A stretch of DNA of 64,000 bases from Cladochytrium replicatum (taxonomy: Eukaryota > Chytridiomycota > Chytridiomycetes > Cladochytriales > Cladochytriaceae), in NCBI GenBank assembly GCA_025526935.1, contig JAHLKD010000103.1:62001-126000 (forward strand). The letters run 5' to 3'. The notes below the pieces were generated by a model, which was not told the origin of the DNA, did not search any database, and saw only the letters and a list, made by a program, of their open reading frames with translations. This document shows, one piece after another, positions 30,687 through 39,991 of the stretch. The position numbers were made by a program, and so were the translations under genes. Each line of letters opens with the position of its first letter. The first letter of the stretch is position 1.

Positions 30687-32308
30687 TTACTGCTGCTGGG
30701 CATACTGGATCCGCTGCAGTTGTGCGGGCAACGGTCCCACTCGCCGTGCTGGCAAACTGGTCACGTACTTGACCAGATCTGCGAACAGATGGCGCTGATC
30801 GTCATTGATGAACGTCACCACAACCCCATCCTGCTTTGCGACCATGTTCGCTTGTGCAACAAAATCAACAACTGTACCCACACATCAGTGCTTGTATGTG
30901 CAAAGTTATGTTCATGTAATTTACCAGTGTACGCCATATCAAAGAGAATCAACTGCGGGTAAGGAGCACATTGAGTAACCTTGTTGGTCGAGCGCATATC
31001 ATATTATGTAATCACCTTTGAGAATCCGGGAGGGGCTGTGTGTGCCAAGAACGCCGTGGAAACCAACACTGCAATTCGGTGCTCTCCAAAGAGCTTTAAT
31101 ATGCTCGCTCGATCGTCCGCAGATTTATCGCCGTGGATTGACAATGCAACCACCCCGAGTTTAACAGCTATAGCTTGAGCCAGTAGATCTGCTCCCTCCT
31201 TCGCACTGACAATAACGACCACCGGGCTCGTCGTGGTCGGGCTATCCAACACATTCTCATCAGAAAGTAGTGAAAACAGCTTCTTCTTTTTTGAGGCATT
31301 CTCGACCCACAGCAAAAGATGCTTTGGAACATCGCTCGGATTCAATGGTGGTGCGGGTATGATTCTTTTTCCTGACGGTGTGACCCGCAAAACTTTCGAG
31401 CTCGTCGGTTCGTCGATGATGATCGCAGGAGCCGCCCTGGCCAAGGACTTGAATGATTTCATCGCCGATTCCAGTGCGATCATAGAGGATACGAATCCAA
31501 CCAGCTGTCGTTTTCGGCCCAGGGTGAGTTGATCGATCAACGATTTCACTTTATCATACGCGTCCTTTGAACCCGAACTTCCGACTAGCAGCTGATCAGC
31601 TTCATCCAAACATATGCATACAACTCCAGAGAACTGCCCAGCAGCTGTTTTATCATGCCGTGTGATCTCCAACAATCTCCCCGGAGTCGCAACGACTAAT
31701 TGTACTCCCTGAGAAAGTCGGAAAATCTGGTTCGGAAGCGGTTGTCCTCCCACTACCAATGCCGTTCGCATAAAAGGTAATCCTTGCATCCAAGATTTCG
31801 CAGTTTCCTCCACGTTGGCGCACCGCTCTCTTGTTGAGCACAGTATGACCGCATATGGGCCACGCTGCGTCTTTCCGAAGAATTTAGACATTGTGAAAAC
31901 GTGTGACAAGATCGGAAGCAACATGGAAACAGTGCGATTATCCTGGTTTCTGCAAACAACCATTGAATCGTTAAATGACAACAGGCGGGTGAATGTCTGC
32001 TTGAAGAGCGGGATCATTCGGAGAGAAAGCAGATCAGAGGTGACTAACGCCAGATGTTCTAGAAGTTCCGGTGGAAATTGAAACGCTCTGCATGATTCAA
32101 GGAGTTTTGATTTCCCCAGTTCGCTAGATTGCCGTTGCCTTTGATCCACGAAGGTCGAACCACGGATACTCTTTAGCAGTTCTAAATCTATCGTCATATT
32201 TGGTGTGAGCGGTGGAGGTGGAGGTCGTGGTAGAGTTGGCATATGCGCCGTATCATTCGTTGTGTCGACTCTTCGTGTGATGCGAGTTGAGGTTGATGTC
32301 TGTGACAT
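30687..32308 (-). CDS. Degenerate DEAD-box protein, DDX59-like
   Basis: Three exons (32308-31016, 30952-30925, 30871-30687) give 501 aa. The two RecA-like halves are recognisable: ATPGRLLEITRH, CLDEADQLL (DEAD intact), LSIHGDKSADDRASILKLF and the DDX59-like end VVVTFINDDQRHLFADLVKY. Key motifs are broken. Where the Walker A AxTGxGKT should be, the sequence reads VVCRNQDNRTVSMLLPIL; motif III is FVSSM rather than SAT; motif V reads STAFLAHTAPPG; motif VI HRIGRxGR is replaced by VAQANMVAKQ. ATP hydrolysis is therefore unlikely. There is no N-terminal HIT zinc finger as in animal DDX59. It has an open frame with clean introns, so it looks like a maintained pseudo-helicase rather than a dead gene. 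Confidence 0.8.
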
Positions 32309-32391
32309 TGCCGAACTTGGTGTTACACTCGGCCAATCGATTCTCTGTCTAACATCCGTAAATTCAATAAAATATTCCTCTTTCGCCGAAA

Positions 32392-33135
32392 CTAAACGGA
32401 CCGTTTTGTCTTATTCTCGTCGTCCATATTCTTGCTGGGATCCTTAGACCACTTCGTCTTGTGATCCTCGACGTCCAGCCTTCGCTGCTGAATCTTTGCC
32501 CGCAGATCGTCCACAGACTCATACTCCGTCCCATACTTTACAACGATCGGGGAGGCAAAGAAAATGTTTCCATCCAACTTCCTTTTCGCTACCCTTGCAG
32601 ACAAAACGTCAGCCACAAACCCAAATCTCTGCATTTCCAACGAGCTCCTACCTGGCCGCAGCAATTGACTCGAACTTCAGAAGGTAGACATCGGTGTGGA
32701 GGTCTGGTGCGAGATGGTCCAGAAAGTGGTATCTGGTTAGCTGCTAGTTTAGAGAATGTGGAAATGGTCGATTCATGCATGCAAATTACTCTTCTATGGT
32801 CCCATATAGCGCAAAGAGCTTCAACAGCTCATCTGTGTTTCGAAATGCAGGCACATTTTCGATAACCAGATACCTGGGAGTTCTGTCAGATCATGAAGAC
32901 AGTTGCACCTGCAGTTTAGCACCTACCTCGATTCCTGAGCGATTGAGTACGCTAGAAACGGGAAAACATTGATCAGTTCAGCTCCGCACAACTGCCCCCT
33001 GTTGTCACCTCGTGGGACCGGAGTGGGGTCTTCATACATTACACAAGCCACACGGTACGAATGTACTTGACAGGGAGTTTTTGAGCATTTATAGGGTCGT
33101 TGTAGAGGGGACGTATCGAAACGAGCATCAGCCAT
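32392..33135 (-). CDS. RBM48: RBM48-like RNA-binding protein
   Basis: The 3' four exons are clear: one ending 32927, then 32873-32790, 32732-32652 and 32593-32392. Joined they read AYSIAQESRYLVIENVPA, LLKLFALYGTIEEYHFLD, DVYLLKFESIAAARVAKRKL and IVVKYGTEYESVDDLRAKIQ, matching the RRM and following helix of RBM48 (human: ESQYLLIQGVPA, ERFALYGAIEQYN, RTAKRKMD). RBM48 works with ARMC7 in the minor (U12-type) spliceosome. The 5' end is uncertain: from the likely ATG at 33135, RFDTSPLQRPYKCSK is followed in another frame by LPVKYIRT, the expected continuation, across an A5 run. A one-base assembly error, a real frameshift or an unrecognised intron could explain this. The truncated tail (DHKTKWSKDP...) is short compared with human. 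Confidence 0.8.
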
Positions 33136-33351
33136 CGCACTCTTCACGTGTAGAAGCTTTTTAACTTTTTTGTTGAACGTTTGTTTGTTTGGTTTCAAGT
33201 CGCGGTCACGTGGCGACGCGGTTGGAGTAGGTTTGGGTGCTGAACTTGTTGATTGGGTCAGCCGAAAGCAGCCAGATCTCAGAGATCAGCCCACCTGAGC
33301 CGAAGGATCTGAAGTGTGCATTGCACTCTCTTTGCATCAGTAGGTGCCCCG
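33136..33351. promoter_or_regulatory. Divergent upstream region
   Basis: 216 bp lie between the likely RBM48 start (leftward) and the glycosyltransferase start (rightward); both promoters must be here. No specific element is identifiable. Confidence 0.35.
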
Positions 33352-36034
33352 ATGTTCAGGGTACACCGACACGTTGCTCCCACCGAAAAACAAATGTTGG
33401 CCAAACTGCTACGGCGTGGATCGCACAAGACCAGATGGAACCGACAGTTGCTCTTTTTCTTTCTAATTCTGGGAGCTCTTCTGATTCGAGAAGCGTCAAA
33501 CTCGCTTCCATGGCTCAGGGACGCAAAGTCGAGAATTGTAGAAATGTCCTTCCATTCTGAGCGCATGAATCGGTGGAGCAACTCTCCGTCAAGTTCTTTT
33601 GGTAAAATGTTTTGTGATTTCTTGGGGTTTTGTTTCTTATCAACTCAACAGACTCCAAGCGTCAAAACAAAGGCGATGACAAGTTGTCGAAATCGAATAT
33701 TCCGTCTGGTGCCGAAATTCAATCTGAAGATGGTGATTTATCGAGTAAGCTTGTTATTTTGATTCCTATTTTGGTCCCTGACATGTTCTTCTGATGAAAA
33801 TCAGACCATCCACCGAGTCCAAAAGTGAAACAAGATCTCAATGCTGATAAGAACTCGATACCAGGGAGAAACAGGGCCGGTGAGGATGGATCATTCGGTC
33901 ATTATGTGCATAAAGAAGACAAAAATAGGACTGACCAAACATCCCTTGCGCATTTCCGCTCTCGGTGTTTGGTTGGATCAATAGCGGATGGCCAGCAGTC
34001 GTGGAGCTCACACCTTGTCCCAGACGCTTCACTTCTCCGGTTACGTGGCTTTAGAAGATGTCACTATCTCAATAATGCTGTTTTCGATGCAAGAATATGG
34101 CTTTATCATCCCCACTCAGCCTCGATCTTGGATTTCGTTGCCAACAACGGCGCTGAGAGCAGCACGCCAAAAAGTGATGAGAAGGATGGAGAAGATCGGA
34201 AAACGGAAGCTGGAAACATTAATGACGAAGAGGTGTACGGCGTGGAGTTTGAGAGAGCAAAGAATATTCAAACCGTTTTGCAAAACAATGCTCGACTTTT
34301 GGAGAAAGAAATCAATTTTCCACGGTTTCGTTCTCGGCAATCAACTGAAAAGAAGAGCAGATGGCCGTCGCATGTGGCTCGCGAGGTTGATCCTTGCGAA
34401 ATCGTTGCGCTGGTAGAATTCCAAGCGGGTGCCGTCGCGCGCAGAGTCAAGCTGCAGGCTCAGGCACTCCATATGCGTGAATTAAACAATACGGAGGACC
34501 TGATGCGCTTTAGCTGCTACGAAGCATCCCTGGGTAACAACATGTTTGTCGGGAATGGTCTAGTGAATCGAGAGCGCTACGACAGAGGAATTGACGAGAA
34601 TCCTTCCATGCTTCATTTAAGGCCCTTTTTGATGCACGTGCATGGTCCGACATATTTCCCATTTCTCGATGGAATGCTGGAAGACTTCGATGATATGGCA
34701 CGGCAATCAGCTAGCTCTTCATGGTGCAAATACGAGCACGGACCAAATCCACAAAACGGAATTGAGCTTGTTTCACGACATTCTGTGGCTGGGAAACCTC
34801 ATTATCAGCTCGCTTACCTAATCCTGGGATATCAATCTGCGGCGAACGTACAGATTCTTCTGGATAGACTGTGGCACCCAACTGATGTCATCATTGGGAT
34901 ACACATCGATCTTGACAGTCGAGAAAAGAAAGTAGAGGTAGAAAAGCACGTTCAGAGGTATTACCCAGGAGCAACAAACATCATATTCATTGATCCTGTT
35001 CGGGTCATATGGGGAAACATCTCGATTGTTTTCGCTCAGCTAAGGGTAAGTTATAAGGTAATTTATTACGTCTGTTTGATGGATTTCATCTCTAGGGATT
35101 CTTCCAATTGCTAAAAGTCGCCACCTGGGATCATATCATCAATCTGAGTGAGAATGACTACCCGCTAGTTACCAACAGGCGAATTCACACAAACATCCGT
35201 AAGAATGTCAACTACATTATGTGGCATCAGGAAAAACTTCGCGGCGCGCAAACATCAAGGTTGCGTACAGTGTGCTTAAAGTACAGTGAGAACGGGGCAA
35301 AGTGCAGATACGCAACCCCCGCAGGTGCTGCTCCCGAAGTCAAGCTATATTTGCGAAGGCAATTCCCCTGTGGAGAATGGAACACCGAGCTGAAGAACTC
35401 TCAGTGGATGATTTTGTCGCAAGCATTCGTAGAATCGATTCGGATTTCTCCAGCAGCGGCCAACCTCCTCGCATTTGTCGAGCACACCTTTATTCCAGAC
35501 GAATCATACTTTGCCCTAATTGCCGCTCATTCTCCATGGGGCGGAGTCTACTTGGATGAAGATGACAGTGTCAGCGACAACGCGGAGCCCAGGCAGCAAC
35601 GCTACAGGAACGATCGGCATAATCTTGGGTTAGAAGATGAGCGAACGGAAGCAAAGCGTGCGCAGTTGCAGAGCTTCTGGACTGAGAAAAGAAACCATCG
35701 ATTCTTGAAGATGAAAGGTCCGCATCCGGAGAAGCTAACCATGAGAACCTTTAGCACGGTCGCAAAGAAGCTCTGCGGACCATCAGCAGTTCTTCGTCCC
35801 GACGAAAAGAATGCAAAAACTCTTTACTGCAAGGGGCTCGAGGGTGAAATGCTCGGGGAAACGTACTTTTTCGCTAGGAAGATCACACTCTCACAAGAGG
35901 TGGACGGGCTTGTCAAGTACATCGATGAGAACTTCAACTTGGGCCCACTCGGCAGAAACATCTTTTCAGCAACCCGCATTCGAAACAGTACAAGAAAGTT
36001 TAGTAGGTTGAATTCGAACTTCCGAATTCCGTGA
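33352..36034 (+). CDS. GT14-type glycosyltransferase, type II membrane protein
   Basis: Four exons (33352-33601, 33652-33744, 33805-35045, 35096-36034) give 840 aa. A short basic N-terminus is followed by a single transmembrane anchor (RQLLFFFLILGALLI, residues about 33-47), then a stem and a large lumenal domain, the usual Golgi type II layout. The catalytic region carries LAYLILGYQSAANVQILLDR, IGIHIDLDSR, RVIWGNISIVFAQLRGFFQL, WDHIINLSENDYPL and FVEHTFIPDESYF, with SPWGG further on. These match Core-2/I-branching N-acetylglucosaminyltransferases and xylosyltransferases (CAZy GT14): W-G-x-x-S/I, LSxxDYPL and xxPDExxF. Donor sugar cannot be told from sequence. The first half (about 110-300) is not conserved in a way I recognise. 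Confidence 0.85.
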
Positions 36035-36588
36035 CCAATTTTTGCAGTCAGTGGTTATGCAGTTCCGTCAGTGGTTTGATCTATTGTATTCGCATATTAA
36101 TATAGATGCTTTGTTTTGAGCTGGTCGGCGTGATGAGCAGCAGTTCCATACGTCAATGGTGCCCCAGCACTTTTTTGCAGCTCGACTTGCTCGCTCATCA
36201 GCTTCAAGAACTTTGCTGCTGATCCGCTCTAGTCGCTCACATCAAATTTCAGCAGTAGCAGATAAGAAACTGGCCCATCCAAACCGAGCACGACAGCATA
36301 GAGTAAGTCGAAAGATTCAGGCGGGCGCCCAACACGCAAAACCAACTTTGCGATCCGTTACCGTCCCGGCTTCAAATTGTGCATCTACTTGTGCTTCATT
36401 CTTCAGACAAACTTGGATAAACTGCGTCGTCATCGTGCACATGGAATCGCGTGGTTATCAACGCCAAGAATGTATTTATTACCCTGCAGTTGTAAATATG
36501 GAGAACGGAAATACTATAAATAATGTTCCTTTTCTTTTTAGCCTGCTTTCGACTTTCCTGCTAAATGGCTTTATCGCAATTTTGTGAG
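36035..36588. other. Convergent intergenic spacer
   Basis: About 550 bp between the stop codons of two convergent genes. A 143-codon rightward open frame (36156-36587) has no homology pattern, and its composition is like the rest of the spacer. I see nothing else. Confidence 0.4.
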
Positions 36589-39123
36589 TTATGTTTCAGC
36601 GTCTGCAGAGTCTTGGGCAGAACTGGTTTCACTGTGATAGTGTAATATGAACTGTGCTTGCACACTCCCAACCGCCTTTTTCTCGTTCTCCAGCTTCTCG
36701 TATTCCACTTCCCCTACATTTTTGGCTGAATTCTCTTGGCTGAGTGTGTATGCTCCCAGAATATGTGTCTAATCAAACGAGAGAAACGGAGATGAAAGCA
36801 GGTTTCAAGCTCAAATTGTGATCCATACCACTCCACACAAAAAGTCCTTAGCTGGAACCACATACGATCCGATAATCTTTGATTCGTCGAGCGCTTGGAC
36901 CCATCGATCAGCTGGCGGTAAATGAGCAATCGACAAAAAAAAGTCTACAGAGTTCTCGACCTATTGTGCTTACCGTCATCTTCACCGCCTTTTTTCCCCT
37001 TCCCGCCTTTCCCAGCCGGCTTCTTCTCCGCTTTCTTCCCGCCTCCTTTCCCCGCGCTTCCAGCCCGACTCTTCCCACTCTTAGGTACATCGTGTTCAGC
37101 GCTCGGCGGTCTCGTCACATGGACGAATCGCTCTCGCACTACCGTAAGTTGCACACCCGCTATAAACAGCATTTCGATTGTCATGATTCTTGCCAAAGAT
37201 CAGCTTCTCTTTTTTCACCTATGAAGCAATCCCGAAGATCAATGCCGATCGGTAAGTGTTCCATACGTTCAAACTCGAGCGGAGACGGGGTCATGACAAT
37301 GATAGTATCTCGCTCCCTCGCCTCCCTTTCTCTTGCTTCTCGCTCCTTCTTGCTCAGGCCAGCAGGTATCGGAGGAGCGTTAGTTCCGTCACTCACTGTT
37401 TGGGTTGTTGGAGTCCATTCAAGTCCAGTGGTGCTGAGTTTAAACTCAGACATTCCCCTTGCAAAACTTATCTCAACACGGTCTTTATAACTGATTTGGT
37501 GTATTTTAATCGGAGTAACACATACTATGTGAGAGTAACCTACATTGGCGGTGGTGCCTCCGAATCAGATGTTGGAGTTGGTGGGGGTTCAAGGCCAGTG
37601 AGATCCCATAGTTTCAAGAAAAGATTCACTAAATTCTGAGTTGGATTGAACTGCTGGAGTTTCCTTTAAACCGCTCAAACCTCGATCTTTGTCCGCAGCA
37701 CCATCAAGTCCGTTGCTTGCCCGCTTCTCACTCTCCGTGACAACAGTATCATCAAACTCAACCAGCGAGCTTATTGAAGCAATCACAATGGATCGATATC
37801 CCTTAACCAAAGAAAGCGGGTTTCCCTGATTTCGTTATTAATTCAATTAGTCTTATCAAACACCCTCGGGTCGACGCTCACCATGAGCGTAAGTATTCTC
37901 AATGTCGATGTCGCTGCCCGCAACAAATCCAGCGTCTCTCCCAAGTCACAAAGATTGTTGTAGCTCAGATCCAACGAGACCAAGCTCCGTGGTATCCACC
38001 GCCCGACGGTACCACTCCGATCCGGAAGCGGGGATAATTGAGTCGGAATCCCCCCACGCGGCTTCTTCGCACAAGCGTCATGCGAATCCACACTGTTGAG
38101 GGACCCGATCCGATTACACGCCAATCCAACATGCAGCAAGTTCTCATGTCTGCCCAGGTTCGGACACATCGCCAGCCTAGACAAACACAAAAAAACCTTC
38201 TTGAGCGCATTGTTTTCACCTTTCCCCATCAACAGAGTTTTGCTTACAGATTCGCATTCAGACACAACACCTCCAACCGCGCCGGAACATTATCCACCCT
38301 CTCAATCCGGTTCCCGTTCAAAGAGAGCTCCCTGAGCCCCTTCATCTGCTCAAGCAATCCGCCAGCGTCGATCACCTCGATCCGTCGGTTCACAAGCCGA
38401 AGTGTATGGATGTGCGCAAGCAACGATCGTGGGAAGGGGAGCGGATTTCTTGGACGTTTCGGGCCCAAGCCGGGGAGATTGACCCGGGGCTTTGGAGGCT
38501 TCGGTGCGGCATTCTCTGCTGCCAAGTGTTTGAAAAGATCTTCGGACTCGGGATTCCAAGTTGTATCTGCGACAAAAGATTACAGAGATAAATCTCATGA
38601 ATACGTTGGGTCGACTTTTCTCACCCCCCTCAAACTCGTGCATGACCCACGACCGGAAGTGCTGATCCCCAGCCATAGTCCCGCGAAGCTCCTTCGATGT
38701 AAACTCAATCTCCACCATCCCTTCTGTGCTGTGCTCTGGTTCTTTCCCGCTCATTCTCCTTCTACTCTTTCCGTTGCCATCACCCTGCTTCATACCGATC
38801 GCTTCATGTTGTGGACGAATCGGGTTGAACTTTGCCTTCACAAGCGGCTTCTCTCTTTTCGGTGAGCTAGAACCCGAATCCGGTCTCCTTGAATCGGGCT
38901 CAATGTGAGAACTCTGCTATTCTCTCTCCCAAACGTAAGTTTACCGCTCATGTTTTGGCGTTGCTTGGAAGATCCGGGCTATTGGGGGATCGTTCACCAA
39001 GGATTCTGCTGAAACGGTGTTGTGCTCGATGTCAGTTGAAGCGATGAGCCCATGCTGATCGAGCAATTCTAAGAATGCTTTGGTAGATGTTATCGGCAAG
39101 AATTCCAACGCTGCAGCCGGCAT
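36589..39123 (-). CDS. LRRC43: LRRC43-like leucine-rich repeat protein
   Basis: Ten exons (39123-38945, 38887-38625, 38566-38248, 38176-37882, 37825-37681, 37628-37544, 37457-37219, 37159-36974, 36911-36829, 36768-36589) sum to 657 aa, close to human LRRC43. The LRR block reads IHTLRLVNRRIEVID, GLRELSLNGNRIERVDN, LEVLCLNANLLAMCP, LLHVGLACNRIGSL, PRSLVSLDLSYNNLCDL and the cap LTLMGNPLSLVKGYRS. The segment before it (FRSWVMHEFEG) also fits LRRC43. The C-terminal part has a C2-like strand pattern (IGIDLRDCFIAGVQLTVVRE ... SYVVPAKDFLCG ... VGSVQAQFILHYH) broken by a Lys/Gly-rich insertion of about 35 residues. LRRC43 is restricted to organisms with motile cilia, so a flagellar role is likely. The join between exons 5 and 6 uses a weak donor (GTTTGA) and is the least certain. 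Confidence 0.82.
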
Positions 39124-39991
39124 GTCGCTATTGACAGCTATCGACTTCTTGATTGGTTTCGTTTATTTAGTTTGGGTTTTCAATTTCGTGAGTACAAACA
39201 ATCATCAACGTCCAACAGGGCTGCAACCACAAAACGGCAAACAGCTCCCAGATTAGAAAGCAACAAGGTTCCGGGGTGAGATTAACTAACAGTTTCCAAC
39301 CCATAGATCTCCCGAGAAATTTAAAAGTTTTGTGTGTGGAGGATTTGGCAACAAGAAGTGCAAACGGTCTAAAAAGTGTTCGTAAAAATGCGAGATAACG
39401 AAGTTCGCTTTTTTGCTAGTCTACCCATCAATAAAACAAAAAGATTTACACGGGGAGAAACCAAAAAAACAAAATTATGTATCGTTGAATACGCACAAGA
39501 TTCGCTTTCGACCCTTCTCTGCTGCCAAAACTGGGGCCAGCGTTAAAAAAGCGTAAGGGGACATGGAACAAAAGAAAACGATGAGAAGGATGAAAAAGGA
39601 TGTGTTCTTTTGTCGTGTAGAAGTAATTCGTGCAGGGGTGCGCTTCACAATGCGCAGAATTTTTGGAAACGGGGCGGAAGAGAATTGCATAATAAGCCAG
39701 CATTGGCAACGATAAAGCAACAGAGCAAAAGAGGAATAAAGTTTTGCCGTGAGGGTGATGAGAAAGAGAGCATAAAAACAGCATCGATAAACATCAAAAG
39801 AGGGAGGGAGGAAAATCATGTCCTTCTGGGGTAGTATGAGAGCAAAAACAATTGATTCCTTTTTTCTGGTGCAACGCAAACCAAAAAAACTTGTCGATAG
39901 CGAATAGAAGGGAGAAAATATCAAAAAAGATCATAAGAAAACTCTAAAAAGGTGACAACGCTTTCCAAATGCAATATCTCGCACAAAGATC
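39124..39991. other. Intergenic, no gene seen
   Basis: About 870 bp of AT-rich, A-tract-rich sequence upstream of the LRRC43-like start and downstream of the LFSGR-repeat gene's neighbour. Open frames up to 149 codons exist on the - strand (39475-39924) but are hydrophobic/low-complexity and unsupported. Confidence 0.4.

Noticed and set aside
30953-31015. A 36-nt intron (31015-30980) in the DDX59-like gene
   Set aside because: A 63-nt intron ending at CGCAG (30953) keeps the frame and gives FSKLILFDMA, matching DDX59; 36 nt would be implausibly short.
36156-36587. A 143-codon rightward open frame after the GT14 gene
   Set aside because: Composition is non-coding-like, there is no domain, and it lies between two convergent genes; a downstream exon reading would run into the LRRC43-like gene.
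39475-39924. A 149-codon leftward open frame in the 39.1-40.0 kb spacer
   Set aside because: Phe/Leu/Ser-rich translation typical of A/T-rich spacer DNA; no membrane-protein pattern beyond composition and no conserved motif.
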